Positions 17,544 through 25,810 of a stretch of 64,000 nucleotides of DNA are shown one piece after another. Position 1 is the stretch's first letter. The number at the start of each line of letters is the position of its first letter. The notes beneath the pieces are model-generated. The model did not search any database, was not told the DNA's origin, and saw only the letters and a list, made by a program, of their open reading frames with translations. The translations under genes and the position numbers were made by a program. Source of the stretch: an uncultured Alloprevotella sp. (GTDB lineage: Bacteria > Bacteroidota > Bacteroidia > Bacteroidales > Bacteroidaceae); NCBI GenBank assembly GCA_944322095.1, contig CALUNU010000002.1:186001-250000 (forward strand), in the 5' to 3' direction.

Positions 17544-17593
17544 GGGCCTGCGGCAGCTTTCGCTTAAATTTGTGCGAGGGCTCCCGCAGGCCC
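17544..17593. promoter_or_regulatory. 10 bp inverted repeat flanking a -7 element TAAATTTG
   Basis: GGGCCTGCGG (17544-17553) and CCGCAGGCCC (17584-17593) are perfect inverted arms around TAAATTTG (17565-17572), upstream of the gene at 17625. It could be an operator-like palindrome around the promoter or a hairpin; the right arm would lie in the 5' leader. Confidence 0.5.
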
Positions 17594-17624
17594 CGCCTTT
17601 TCTGTTTATAAAAAGCATGCAGAT

Positions 17625-18275
17625 ATGAAAAAACTGTGTTTATCGTGCCTCATCGCCCTGCTGTGCGCCTTCACCATGCAGGCCCAGCAGCAGCTCGAGC
17701 GGAAGCGTTCGCTCATCCCCTTTGTCTATCCCGAGTTTCGCGACGCCAAGGTGTTGCAGACGTTCGGCCGCTCCGTGCAGGCCAAGGCCAACATCCTTTT
17801 GCGCAACGGTGCGCTCTGCTACCTCGAAGGCGATAAAATCTTGCAAGCCTATACGCAAAACATCCTGGGCGTGGAGTTCGACTCCGTGCGCTACATGAAG
17901 GTCGACAGCGCCATGGGCCGCGTCGTGGCCCAAAAGGGCTACAACTATCTGCTCTGCGTCACGCGGGTGGACATGGACAAGTATCGCGCCGAAACGACCG
18001 GGGGCGAAAATCTGCCCTTCTTCGAAATAGACGAACTGAACGTATTCATTGAGATGCAGCACGACGTGCGCGACGAAGACAAGGGGCTGCCCTTGGAGGA
18101 CAAGTATTACTTCTCCATCATGGGCCAGGTCATCCCGGCCAACGAGTCGAAGTTTGAAAAATTCGTGCGCCCGGAGCTGATGAAGCAGTTCAAGGAGCTC
18201 ATGGAAAACCGCGTGTGGAGCTGGAAGGAGGAGAAAGACCTCGTCGAACTGCTCGACTATCTGCCCGAGCAATAG
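17625..18275 (+). CDS. exported protein of unknown function
   Basis: 216 aa; signal peptide MKKLCLSCLIALLCAFTMQA, then a soluble alpha/beta-looking protein with no membrane segment. Segments that look structurally constrained are IPFVYPEFRDAKVLQTFGRSVQAKANILLRNGALCYLEGDKI, an ILGVEFDSVRYMKVD strand region and a charged helical C-terminus (KFEKFVRPELMKQFKELMEN). I recognise no domain. Single-gene unit between the palindromic promoter and a bidirectional terminator at 18306. Confidence 0.8.
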   Translation: MKKLCLSCLIALLCAFTMQAQQQLERKRSLIPFVYPEFRDAKVLQTFGRSVQAKANILLRNGALCYLEGDKILQAYTQNILGVEFDSVRYMKVDSAMGRVVAQKGYNYLLCVTRVDMDKYRAETTGGENLPFFEIDELNVFIEMQHDVRDEDKGLPLEDKYYFSIMGQVIPANESKFEKFVRPELMKQFKELMENRVWSWKEEKDLVELLDYLPEQ

Positions 18276-18305
18276 TCCGCGGCCGACGGCCGTGTGTGGA
18301 AAACG

Positions 18306-18337
18306 AAGCGCGCCTCCCGGTTGCCGGGGGCGCGCTT
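18306..18337. terminator. bidirectional terminator hairpin
   Basis: AAGCGCGCCTCCCGG, loop TTG, CCGGGGGCGCGCTT between the convergent genes ending at 18275 (+) and 18366 (-). One bulged base in an otherwise continuous stem. Confidence 0.65.
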
Positions 18338-18365
18338 GCTGTTTCTGTGCGGGACGGTGTGGCGT

Positions 18366-20060
18366 CTACTGCTTCCCGGCGGCTTTCGCCGGCCGGGGCG
18401 GGGCAGGTTTCAGATAGTGGGGGCTGTAGCGGTAGCCGCCCAGGTCGAGCAGCGTCGTGTCGGCCTGCATGCGGCGGACGAAGCTGTCGAAGCTTTTTGC
18501 GCTCTGGGGCGACCACCCGGCCTCGGCGACGGCCATCAGGCGGGGTAGGGCCAGGTATTCGAGCAGGTCATTGTCGTTGACGTGCTCCGTCCAGAATGTG
18601 CCCTGTACGCCGCGGAAGTGCTTATAGTCGGCCGTGTCGGTTTCGGCCGTGATGGGTACGTAGTTGTACGTGCGCTTCAGGTCGTCCTTGCCGTCGCCCG
18701 CCACGGTCATCCAGTCGGCGTCCTGTTGCTGCTTGCGGTTGATGTAGTAGAAGTAGTAGGGCGTCAGGATGTTGTCGAGCCCCAGCTCGGTGGCTTTCTT
18801 GGCAGCGGCGCGTTCGCCGATCCAGCACATGACGGTGGCGCCGGTCTGTCGGATGAGCTCCACGTCGGCATGGGGCGCCGTGATGGCCTCGTTCCATACG
18901 ATGAGTTTGCGCCCGCGCAGTTTCACGAAGTCGGCCATGTCCTTGATGAAGTGCGATTGCAGCTCGCGGGCGTGCCTCAGTCCCAGCTGTTTCATTTTTT
19001 CCTGGCATTGCGCGTTGCTTTCCCATGCCGTCGTCGGGCATTCGTCGCCGCCGATGTGTACGTATTCGTATGGAAAGACGTCCATGATTTCGCTCAGGAT
19101 GTCGCGTGCAAACTGTACGGCGTCGGGATTGGCCACGTTCATCACGTCCGTCGATACGCCCCATGCCAGCCAGCCGTTATGCTCGGCGTCGGGCGTGCAG
19201 CTGAACTCGGGGTAGGCGTTCATTGCGGCCACGAAATGGCCCGGCATGTCTATCTCGGGGATGATCTCGATGTGGCGTTCCTTGGCGTAGGCCACCACGT
19301 CGCGCAGTTGGTCTTGCGTATAGAAGTAGGGGCCGTAGGGTGCGTTCGTATAGTAGCTGCCCCGCTCCCAGTCCCATTGGAAGCTGTTGGGGGCGATGCT
19401 GCCCACGCTCGTCAGGCGGGGCCATTTCTTTATCTCGACGCGCCAGCCCTGGTCGTCGCTCAGGTGCCAGTGGAAGCGGTTCATCTTGTAGACGGCCATG
19501 AGGTCGATCATCTTCTTCACCTGCTCGACGGTGAAGAAGTGGCGTGCCACGTCGAGCATGAAGCCGCGGTGGGCAAAGCGCGGCTCGTCCACGATGCTCA
19601 CCAAGGGGAGGCTGTACGTCGCGATGCCGGGTGTGGGCTTGCCGAGGGCCACGCCGGCGGGCAGCAGTTTCTTCAGCGTCTGGAAGGCGTAGAAGAAGCC
19701 GGTCGACGTCCGTGCCTGCACGGTGACGCCGCGGGGCGTGACGTCGAGCCGGTAGCCTTCGGCGTTCAGATCGTTGCCTTCGTATCGTTCCATACTGACG
19801 AGGGCCTTGCGCGCCCGGTTCTTTACGCGGGCGTCGAGGCCGGTGGCGGCGTTGACGGCGGCCACGAAGCGCTGCGCTTCGACGGCCAGGCTGTCGGGCA
19901 GCTTGTTGGTGCACACGGTGAATTTCTCCGTCAGGGGCAGCGCCCCCTCTTTCACGCTCATCTGCTTGGGCTGCGGCGTCAGGTTGACGAAATCGACGGC
20001 CCGTCCGGCGGCCGGCAGCAGGCACAGCGCGATGAGCAGCGATAACCATTTGTTTTTCAT
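18366..20060 (-). CDS. beta-N-acetylhexosaminidase (GH20)
   Basis: 564 aa from ATG 20060 (MKNKWLSLLIALCLLPAAGRA signal peptide; the upstream in-frame start is not signal-like). GH20b N-terminal domain (about 25-150), then the catalytic TIM barrel with RGFMLDVARHFFTVEQVKKMID, MNRFHWHLSDDQGWRVEIK and the catalytic pair in HIGGDECPTTAWESN (Asp-Glu near 337). Substrate-assisted release of terminal GlcNAc/GalNAc from glycans, in the periplasm or at the surface. A second, longer GH20 lies at 47837. Divergent from menA. Confidence 0.93.
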   Translation of the reverse strand: MKNKWLSLLIALCLLPAAGRAVDFVNLTPQPKQMSVKEGALPLTEKFTVCTNKLPDSLAVEAQRFVAAVNAATGLDARVKNRARKALVSMERYEGNDLNAEGYRLDVTPRGVTVQARTSTGFFYAFQTLKKLLPAGVALGKPTPGIATYSLPLVSIVDEPRFAHRGFMLDVARHFFTVEQVKKMIDLMAVYKMNRFHWHLSDDQGWRVEIKKWPRLTSVGSIAPNSFQWDWERGSYYTNAPYGPYFYTQDQLRDVVAYAKERHIEIIPEIDMPGHFVAAMNAYPEFSCTPDAEHNGWLAWGVSTDVMNVANPDAVQFARDILSEIMDVFPYEYVHIGGDECPTTAWESNAQCQEKMKQLGLRHARELQSHFIKDMADFVKLRGRKLIVWNEAITAPHADVELIRQTGATVMCWIGERAAAKKATELGLDNILTPYYFYYINRKQQQDADWMTVAGDGKDDLKRTYNYVPITAETDTADYKHFRGVQGTFWTEHVNDNDLLEYLALPRLMAVAEAGWSPQSAKSFDSFVRRMQADTTLLDLGGYRYSPHYLKPAPPRPAKAAGKQ

Positions 20061-20228
20061 TCGGTGGGGTTTGTTTGGATGGAAATGGGCGTGCGGCCCG
20101 CGGGCCACACAGGTTGTCGTCCGCAAAGTTGGGGATAAAATTGTCCGTCGGCCGTCTCTTCCTTGTTAAGATAGGTAAAAACGCGCCACCGTTGGCCCTC
20201 TCCCGGCCCTTTTCCACGGTCTTTTCCC

Positions 20229-20236
20229 TAAATTTG
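20229..20236 (+). promoter_or_regulatory. -7 element TAAATTTG for menA
   Basis: TAAATTTG about 94 nt upstream of the menA ATG. No TTG at the consensus distance. The rest of the 270 bp divergent gap shows only a CAACTTTG near 20130 on the minus strand as a weak GH20 promoter candidate. Confidence 0.4.
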
Positions 20237-20329
20237 TTTCACCAAAAGCGCGGTGTGCCCGCGGTTTCGCTTGGGGCAAAGCTTCCGGCGGTTCGTCGGC
20301 GCGCACATCATAATATATAACAGGCCGAT

Positions 20330-21220
20330 ATGAAAGAAAACGTTGTGAAGCAAAACTCCCTGCGGGCGTGGTTCCTGGCGGCGCGCCCCAAGACGCTCTC
20401 GGCGGCGCTCGTGCCGGTGGTCGTGGCTGCGGCGCTGGCCTGGGCCGAGGGGCACTTCCGCCCCGTGCCCGTCGTGCTCTGCCTCGTGTTTGCCGCCCTC
20501 ATGCAGGTGGCGGCCAACTTTATCAACGACCTGCTCGACTTCCGCAAGGGCACCGACCGCGAAGACCGTTTGGGGCCCGAGCGGGCCTGCGCCCAGGGTT
20601 GGGTCACGCCCGCGGCCATGCGGCGGGCCATCGCCATTGTGCTGGTGGCGGCCTGCGCCGCGGGCTGCGGCCTCCTGTTCTATGGCGGCTGGTGGCTCGT
20701 GCTCGTGGGCGCGGCCTGCGTGGTCTTTGCTTTCCTCTACACCACGCTGCTGAGCTATTGCGGCATGGGCGACGTGCTCGTCTGGGTGTTCTTCGGTTTC
20801 GTCCCCGTGCTCGGCACCTATTACGTCCAGGCCGCTTCGCTCACGCCCCCGGCCTGGTGCCTGGCGGCGGCCTGCGGACTGGTGATCGACACGCTGCTCG
20901 TCGTCAACAACTACCGCGACCGCGACACCGACCGCGCCACCGGCAAACGCACGCTCATCGTGGCGCTGGGTGAGCCCTTCGGTCGCTGGTTCTATTTTGC
21001 GCAGGGCGTCATGGGCTACGTCTGCGCGGCCCTCTCGGCCCTCGACGGCCATACGTGGGTGGCCCTGCTCCCCTTGTTCTACGTGCTGCCCCATTTTCTC
21101 ACCTGGCGCAAGATGGTGCAGATCCGCAGCGGACGCGCCCTGAACCGCACGCTGGGCTTCACCTCGCGCAACATTCTTCTTTTCGGTTTCCTCGTGGCCG
21201 TCAGCTTGTTGCTCGCATAG
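20330..21220 (+). CDS. menA: 1,4-dihydroxy-2-naphthoate polyprenyltransferase
   Basis: 296 aa UbiA-family membrane enzyme that prenylates DHNA in menaquinone synthesis. Motifs: ARPKTLSAALVPV at the N-terminus, the first Asp-rich motif NFINDLLDFRKGTDREDRLGPER, and the second region VVNNYRDRDTDRATGKRTLIV. About eight hydrophobic segments. The Asp motif NDLLDFxxGTD and short length fit MenA rather than UbiA. Stands alone between a divergent promoter and a terminator at 21277. Confidence 0.92.
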   Translation: MKENVVKQNSLRAWFLAARPKTLSAALVPVVVAAALAWAEGHFRPVPVVLCLVFAALMQVAANFINDLLDFRKGTDREDRLGPERACAQGWVTPAAMRRAIAIVLVAACAAGCGLLFYGGWWLVLVGAACVVFAFLYTTLLSYCGMGDVLVWVFFGFVPVLGTYYVQAASLTPPAWCLAAACGLVIDTLLVVNNYRDRDTDRATGKRTLIVALGEPFGRWFYFAQGVMGYVCAALSALDGHTWVALLPLFYVLPHFLTWRKMVQIRSGRALNRTLGFTSRNILLFGFLVAVSLLLA

Positions 21221-21276
21221 GCAGCCGCCCGGGGCCGCTTCATGCGGCCTTTCGTTCACCTCTTTTGTTAAGGCAT

Positions 21277-21315
21277 AGTCCGAAAACATGTTTTTCAGCA
21301 TGTTTCGGGCTTTTT
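21277..21315 (+). terminator. terminator after menA
   Basis: AGTCCGAAAACATG, 8 nt loop, CATGTTTCGGGCT, then TTTTC. A GT wobble and a small bulge; intrinsic terminator shape. Confidence 0.65.
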
Positions 21316-21328
21316 CTTTGCCAGAAAG

Positions 21329-21359
21329 TTGCAATCAGATGCGGAAAGGTCTATATTTG
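21329..21359 (+). promoter_or_regulatory. promoter TTG-N20-TATATTTG
   Basis: TTG at 21329-21331, 20 nt spacer, TATATTTG at 21352-21359, 31 nt before ATG 21391. Same geometry as the promoter at 10580. Confidence 0.8.
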
Positions 21360-21390
21360 TGGTGTTGTTAATCCTTAAACAAGCAAAGGA

Positions 21391-21654
21391 ATGAAAAAAC
21401 AAACTCTATTTTTCGTGGCAGCCATTGCAGCTCTTTCGTTGCATGCGCAGGTAAAAGTGGCCGGTAACGGCAATTTTGGTGAGGGGGGTAGCATTACGCG
21501 TGCGGACGTTGATGTTATGCCGGGAGGCAAGCTGTCTATGTACAATCGTACAAATTGTAAGCTTATATTAGACGAGGGCGATGAAGTAAACATTGCGAAG
21601 GGAGCAGAATGTTCCTTCAACGGAGGTCAAATCATTCAAATGTCAGACTTATGA
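21391..21654 (+). CDS. small exported protein, unknown function
   Basis: 87 aa; signal peptide MKKQTLFFVAAIAALSLHA. The mature 68 residues read like short beta strands with turns (VKVAGNGNFGEGGSIT, DVMPGGKLSMYNRTNC, DEGDEVNIAKGAECSF), reminiscent of a single-sheet or beta-helix stub; two Cys could pair. No family recognised. It overlaps the next gene by 4 bp (ATGA), implying translational coupling with the T9SS-type protein and a partner role. Confidence 0.75.
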   Translation: MKKQTLFFVAAIAALSLHAQVKVAGNGNFGEGGSITRADVDVMPGGKLSMYNRTNCKLILDEGDEVNIAKGAECSFNGGQIIQMSDL

Positions 21655-22601
21655 AACTGAAATTATTTATAGGAGCCATCCTTGCTGGGATGATGGCAAC
21701 GCCGGCTGTCGCGCAACAACCGTTCTTGGAAGACGGGAAAGCGTGGACGAAGCATGTTTATTACCCTTATTCCGACGAGCATTCGAACGAAACATACTTT
21801 TTGAAAGGAGATACAACGATTGACGGGCGTACTTATTTCAAATCGTGGGTCGCTTACAAAGGAGATTACTTGGCAAATGGCTATGCGCGTGGCTTGTATT
21901 ATCGTGAAGACAGCGGGAAAGTGTATGTTTACAATGCCAAGACAGAGAAAGAGTATCTGCTATATGACTTCACCATGCAGCCGGGTGACAGTTTTATTTA
22001 TGAGAATCAAGGCATAGTGGACGATCCTTTCAAGCTTACCTTGGTAAGTGTTCGTGACACGATAACACCTTATCCCACACCCGTCAAGCGCAAAAAATGG
22101 ACTTATATGCTTATAACGGGAGGGTATCGGGATCCAGTGACAGACGAATGGCATTACGACGAAGAAGGCCCACTCGAAGAAGTATTGGAAGGTATAGGTA
22201 GTGAGTATTGTTGCGGTATTGATGATTATCCTTTCTTGGTTACAGGACATTCGCACATCGAATTCCGTTGCTGTCACGGCGGAGACGGTAATGTGCTTTA
22301 CACTGTCGACGATGATGGCTGGTGTTTTTACTATGCTACGTCCATCGACGAAGTGAAGGACGAGGCCGGCGGGCTGAAAGTGACGGAGAGCGCAGGCGGG
22401 CGGCTGGCTTTCGCTTGGAACGCCGGGGCGGGCTATCGCACGCTGAGCCTCTACTCGGCCGAAGGGCGCCTCGTGGCACGGCGGAGACCGGCTGCGGGTG
22501 ATACGTCGGCTGCTTTTACAGGCCTGCCGCGCGGTGTCTATCTTTACTACTTCACGGCCGGCGGGCAGACGAAAGCTGCGGGCAAGGTGCTCGTGGAATA
22601 A
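21651..22601 (+). CDS. exported protein with probable type IX C-terminal sorting domain
   Basis: 316 aa from ATG 21651; signal peptide MKLKLFIGAILAGMMATPAVA. The central domain (about 25-225) is rich in Tyr/Asp and has CC pairs (EYCCGIDDYPF, IEFRCCHGG). The last 80 residues resemble the Por secretion tail: LSLYSAEGRLVARRR, TSAAFTGLPRGVYLYYF and the end TKAAGKVLVE. That implies type IX export, consistent with porQ at 5244. Function of the central part unknown. Codon use switches to clearly higher GC at about 22350, where the tail begins, so the cargo and its tail may have different histories. Confidence 0.8.
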   Translation: MKLKLFIGAILAGMMATPAVAQQPFLEDGKAWTKHVYYPYSDEHSNETYFLKGDTTIDGRTYFKSWVAYKGDYLANGYARGLYYREDSGKVYVYNAKTEKEYLLYDFTMQPGDSFIYENQGIVDDPFKLTLVSVRDTITPYPTPVKRKKWTYMLITGGYRDPVTDEWHYDEEGPLEEVLEGIGSEYCCGIDDYPFLVTGHSHIEFRCCHGGDGNVLYTVDDDGWCFYYATSIDEVKDEAGGLKVTESAGGRLAFAWNAGAGYRTLSLYSAEGRLVARRRPAAGDTSAAFTGLPRGVYLYYFTAGGQTKAAGKVLVE

Positions 22602-22627
22602 ACAAGAGTTTGGCCAATAGATACAAC

Positions 22628-22665
22628 AGCGAGGGCGCATCCCCATGGCGGGATGCGCCCTCGCT
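22628..22665. terminator. strong bidirectional terminator
   Basis: 16 bp perfect stem AGCGAGGGCGCATCCC/GGGATGCGCCCTCGCT with 6 nt loop, between the convergent genes ending at 22601 (+) and 22691 (-). T-rich on the plus side. Confidence 0.8.
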
Positions 22666-22690
22666 TTGCTTTGCGTGGAGTGGGCACAGC

Positions 22691-23200
22691 TCAAGGCGTG
22701 CCGGCGCCACGTTCGCCCAGCTCAATCACTTCGAGGTCGCGCACGTTGGCGCCGTCCACGGTGAAGCGCACGAGGGTGCGCACGCGGTGCCAGCCTTGCA
22801 GGCCGGCGGCTCCGGGATTGATGTGGAGCAGGCCGAGCGCGGGGTCGTATTTTACTTTCAGGATGTGCGAGTGGCCCGAGATGAACAGGCGGGGCGGTCG
22901 CGCGAGGAGCATGCCGCTGACGCTGCGGTCGTAATGGCCGGGATAGCCGCCGATGTGCTTCATGAGCACGTCGGCGGTTTCGCAGCGGAAGCGCAGCACG
23001 ATGGGGAAGAGGCGGCGCAGGTCGCCGCCGTCGCAGTTGCCGCACACGGCACGGAGCGGGCGGAAGGCGGCGAGGCGTTCGGCCACCTCGAGCGAGCCGA
23101 TGTCGCCCGCGTGCCATATCTCGTCACACTCGGCGAAGTGCTTCGTGTAGCGGTCGTCCCAGTGTCCGTGCGTGTCGGAGAGCAGGCCTATTCTTTTCAT
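22691..23200 (-). CDS. YfcE/MJ0936-type metallophosphoesterase
   Basis: 169 aa. Calcineurin-like motifs: MKRIGLLSDTHGHWDD (metal Asp/His), EIWHAGDIGS, VCGNCDG (GNxD-type) and FISGHSHILKVKYD, LLHINPGAA. Small cytosolic phosphodiesterase class. Last gene of MATE-kinase-phosphoesterase (23 bp gap to the kinase). Substrate cannot be inferred; the GNCD variant of GNHD is normal for this subfamily. Confidence 0.9.
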   Translation of the reverse strand: MKRIGLLSDTHGHWDDRYTKHFAECDEIWHAGDIGSLEVAERLAAFRPLRAVCGNCDGGDLRRLFPIVLRFRCETADVLMKHIGGYPGHYDRSVSGMLLARPPRLFISGHSHILKVKYDPALGLLHINPGAAGLQGWHRVRTLVRFTVDGANVRDLEVIELGERGAGTP

Positions 23201-23223
23201 CCTGTTGGTGTGGGGCGCGGGGA

Positions 23224-23850
23224 TTAGTCGAGCTGCAGTTTTTTCTTGATGAAACTGATGAGGTAGGCGGCCGTTTCGTCGATGCCCAGCACGCTGGAAT
23301 TGATGCAGAGGTGGTAGGTGGCGGCGGCGCCCCACGTGCCCGAGCTGTAGAAGTTGTAATAGTCGGCCCGGCCCTTGTCCCCCGCCTCTATTTTCTTCTC
23401 GGCCTCTTTGGGGGTGATGTTGTCGAAGTCGCACACGCGGCGCACGCGGTCGTCCATGTCGGCGGCGATGAAGATGTTGACGCAGCGCGGCTTGTCGCGC
23501 AGGATGTAGTCGGCGCAGCGGCCGATGAAGATACACGAATGGTCGTCGGCCGCCTTACGGATGGCTTCGCTCTGTATGCGGAAGAGCGACTCGTCGCTGA
23601 TCTGGTTGTTGTAGAACTCGCCCTCGCCCAGGAAGGGGAAGAGGCTGCCGAAGACCGAGCGGAAGAAGCCCTTGCGCTCGTCGCTCTTTTCGAAGATTTC
23701 GGTGCAGAGCCCGCTCTCTTTGGCGGCTATGGTGAGTATCTCCTTGTCGTAGTAGGCAATTTTGAAATAGTCGGCCAGCAGGTGCCCGATGGCGCGCCCG
23801 CCGCTGCCGAGCTGGCGGCCTATGTTGATGACGAAAGGTTCGGTGTTCAT
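23224..23850 (-). CDS. cytidylate-kinase-like family protein
   Basis: 208 aa. Begins VINIGRQLGSGGRAIGHLLADYF, a P-loop variant of the cytidylate-kinase-like family, followed by YDKEILTIAAKESGL, the long lid region EIFEKSDERKG and SCIFIGRCADYIL. Distinct from true Cmk at 4394: no GKST Walker A and a different CMP region. Family members are small ATP-binding proteins of uncertain substrate. 24 bp downstream of the MATE gene, so probably one transcript. Confidence 0.85.
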   Translation of the reverse strand: MNTEPFVINIGRQLGSGGRAIGHLLADYFKIAYYDKEILTIAAKESGLCTEIFEKSDERKGFFRSVFGSLFPFLGEGEFYNNQISDESLFRIQSEAIRKAADDHSCIFIGRCADYILRDKPRCVNIFIAADMDDRVRRVCDFDNITPKEAEKKIEAGDKGRADYYNFYSSGTWGAAATYHLCINSSVLGIDETAAYLISFIKKKLQLD

Positions 23851-23874
23851 GGTTCTGATGGTTTTAGTTGCAGT

Positions 23875-25263
23875 TTATCGGTTGGCATCCCCCAGGACGG
23901 GGCGGTTCATTTCTCTTTTAAACTTGCGCACCTGTATGATGAGCATCACGATGGCCAGGATGCTGGCCAGGGCGTCCGACGTAGGCATGGCATACCACAC
24001 GCCGAGCACGGGGTTGTCGAAGAAGTGGGGCATGATGAGCAGCGCCGGTAGCAGGAAGATGAGCTGGCGCGTGAGCGAGAGAAAGATGCTCTTGCCCGCG
24101 TAGCCGATGCTTTGGAAGAACGATGTCGACACGATCTGTATGCCCACGACGGGGAAGAACATGACGACCGTGCGCAGGCCCAGGGCCGATTTTTCGATGA
24201 GCTCGGGCGAGTCTTTGGCAAAGAGCGACACGCACGGCGTGGCGAAGAACGTGCCCACAACGAAGCCGATGCACGTGACGATGGTGCCGAAGATGAGCGC
24301 TTTCTTCAGGACGGAGAGCAGGCGGTCGTATTTTCTGGCGCCGAAGTTGTAGCCCGCGATGGGCTGCATGCCTTGGTTGATGCCGATGACCACCATGACG
24401 ACGAAGAGGGCCAGGCGGTTGACGATGCCGAACGAGCCCACCGACACGTCACCGCCGTAGGTCGTCATGCTGCGCGTCACGATGACGGCCACGAGGCAGG
24501 CGCAGAGATTGATGAGGAAGGGCGGCAGGCCGATGATGAGCGATTCGGTGACGATTTTCCGCCGGAGCCGCATGATGCCGCGGTTCAGGTGTATCATGTC
24601 GTTCTTGTTGGAGAAGAGGTGGAGCTGCCAGAGCAGCATGACGAGCTGCGAGAGGATGGTGGCCGCTGCGGCGCCACGTATGCCCCAGTGGAACACGAAG
24701 ATGAAGAGCGGGGCAAACATGCAGTTGAGCACCACCGTGCCAAACGTGGCATACATGGCCTTGCGCGGGCGGTTGGTGGAGCGCAGCAGGGCGTTGAGGC
24801 CCAGATAGAGGTGGGTCACGGCGTTGCCTGCAAGGATGATGGTCATGAAGTCGTAGGCATAGGGCAGCGTGTAGTCGCTGGCGCCGAAAAAGCGCAGGAT
24901 GGGAGCAAGGAAGAGTTGGAGCACGAGGCCCAGCACAAGGCCCATCGCCACGTTCATAATGACGACGTTGCCCAGGATGTTGCGCGCCGTGTCGTAGTCC
25001 TTCTGCCCGAGGCGCACCGACATGAGCGTTGAGGCGCCCACGCCCACCATGGCACCGAAGGCCGCCGTGAGCGACATGACGGGGCCCGTGAGCGCCAGCC
25101 CCATGATGGCCCCGTCGCCCACGCCCTGTCCGATGAATATGCCGTCGATGATGTTGTAAATGGATGAGGCGGCCATGGCCACGATGGCCGGGATGGCATA
25201 TTCCATCAGCAGGCTGCCTATGGGTTTTTCTCCCAGTTCGTTGAATTGGTTGGTTTTGTCCAT
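23875..25263 (-). CDS. MATE family efflux transporter
   Basis: 462 aa inner-membrane Na+ or H+ antiporter with about 12 hydrophobic helices in two bundles. Conserved segments: the N-terminal KPIGSLLMEYAIPAIVAMAASSIYNIIDGIFIGQGVG, GVGASTLMSVRLGQKD, and the mid-protein INQGMQPIAGYNFGARKYDR typical of MepA/NorM relatives. Substrates are probably cationic drugs or metabolites. First gene of a three-gene operon; its promoter lies at 25284-25314 within the first unit of a tandem hairpin repeat. Confidence 0.93.
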   Translation of the reverse strand: MDKTNQFNELGEKPIGSLLMEYAIPAIVAMAASSIYNIIDGIFIGQGVGDGAIMGLALTGPVMSLTAAFGAMVGVGASTLMSVRLGQKDYDTARNILGNVVIMNVAMGLVLGLVLQLFLAPILRFFGASDYTLPYAYDFMTIILAGNAVTHLYLGLNALLRSTNRPRKAMYATFGTVVLNCMFAPLFIFVFHWGIRGAAAATILSQLVMLLWQLHLFSNKNDMIHLNRGIMRLRRKIVTESLIIGLPPFLINLCACLVAVIVTRSMTTYGGDVSVGSFGIVNRLALFVVMVVIGINQGMQPIAGYNFGARKYDRLLSVLKKALIFGTIVTCIGFVVGTFFATPCVSLFAKDSPELIEKSALGLRTVVMFFPVVGIQIVSTSFFQSIGYAGKSIFLSLTRQLIFLLPALLIMPHFFDNPVLGVWYAMPTSDALASILAIVMLIIQVRKFKREMNRPVLGDANR

Positions 25264-25283
25264 ATAAACTGTTTGTAGCTCTG

Positions 25284-25535
25284 CAAAGATAGTGCAAGCC
25301 GAGAGGAATGCAAAGCGAAAACGGAGTTTTTGCTTTCATTCCCGATGCGCCGCCTGTCTTGGGCAGAGCCAAAGTGTGCAAGCCGAGAGGAATGCAAAGC
25401 GAAAATGGAGTTTTTGCTTTCATTCCCGAGGCGCCGCCTGTCTTGGGCGAGCCAAAGTGTGCAAGCCGAGAGGAATGCAAAGCGAAAACAAAGTTTTTGC
25501 TTTCATTCCCGAGACGCCGGCTGTCCCGATGCGTA
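25284..25535 (-). promoter_or_regulatory. three tandem 83-84 bp hairpin repeat units; the first carries the MATE promoter
   Basis: Units start near 25292, 25376 and 25459. The unit next to the gene reads TTTG (25311-25314), 19 nt, TATCTTTG (25284-25291) toward MATE: a complete consensus promoter about 20 nt before the ATG. Each unit has complementary arms around GCAAAAACTCC/TTTTCGC-type sequence and a CATCGGG or CTCGGG box. The distal units lack the -7 because the AAAGATA edge is replaced. Confidence 0.75.
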
Positions 25536-25555
25536 GCTGATGATGAGGCTGTCGG

Positions 25556-25810
25556 CCCCGCAGGGGGCGCACTACTCTATAGCCGCGGGTAAGCGCAGCG
25601 CACCCGCGGGAGGTGTGCGCACGCACAGGATGGGCCCCAAGGGGGGCCAACTGCCGTGCGGGGGCGTGGTCGCGCGCGTATCGGGCGCTTGGGGCGTCCT
25701 GTCCGTGATGTTGTTCGACCCCTTTGGGGCCGTGAGTGTGAGGGGGAGTCTGCGGTCCGCGGGTTCGCCATGCTCACCCGCGGTTACAGATTAGTTCGGC
25801 CCCTATAGGG
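25556..25810. mobile_element. 255 bp element with 54 bp imperfect terminal inverted repeats, copy 1
   Basis: Left end 25556-25609 and right end 25757-25810 are inverted relatives of equal length: both start CCC, run through a CTAxTCTxTA region, and contain two facing CCGCGGGT/ACCCGCGG arms. The interior has GGCCCCAAGG and GACCCCTTTGGGG palindromes. No ORF is supported. MITE-like architecture; target-site duplication is not evident because a tandem array abuts the right end. Confidence 0.6.

Noticed and set aside
24449..25480. Proteins encoded by the hairpin repeats upstream of MATE (motif GASGMKAKTPFSLCIPLGLH)
   Set aside because: They are translations of tandem promoter repeats and overlap the MATE gene out of frame.
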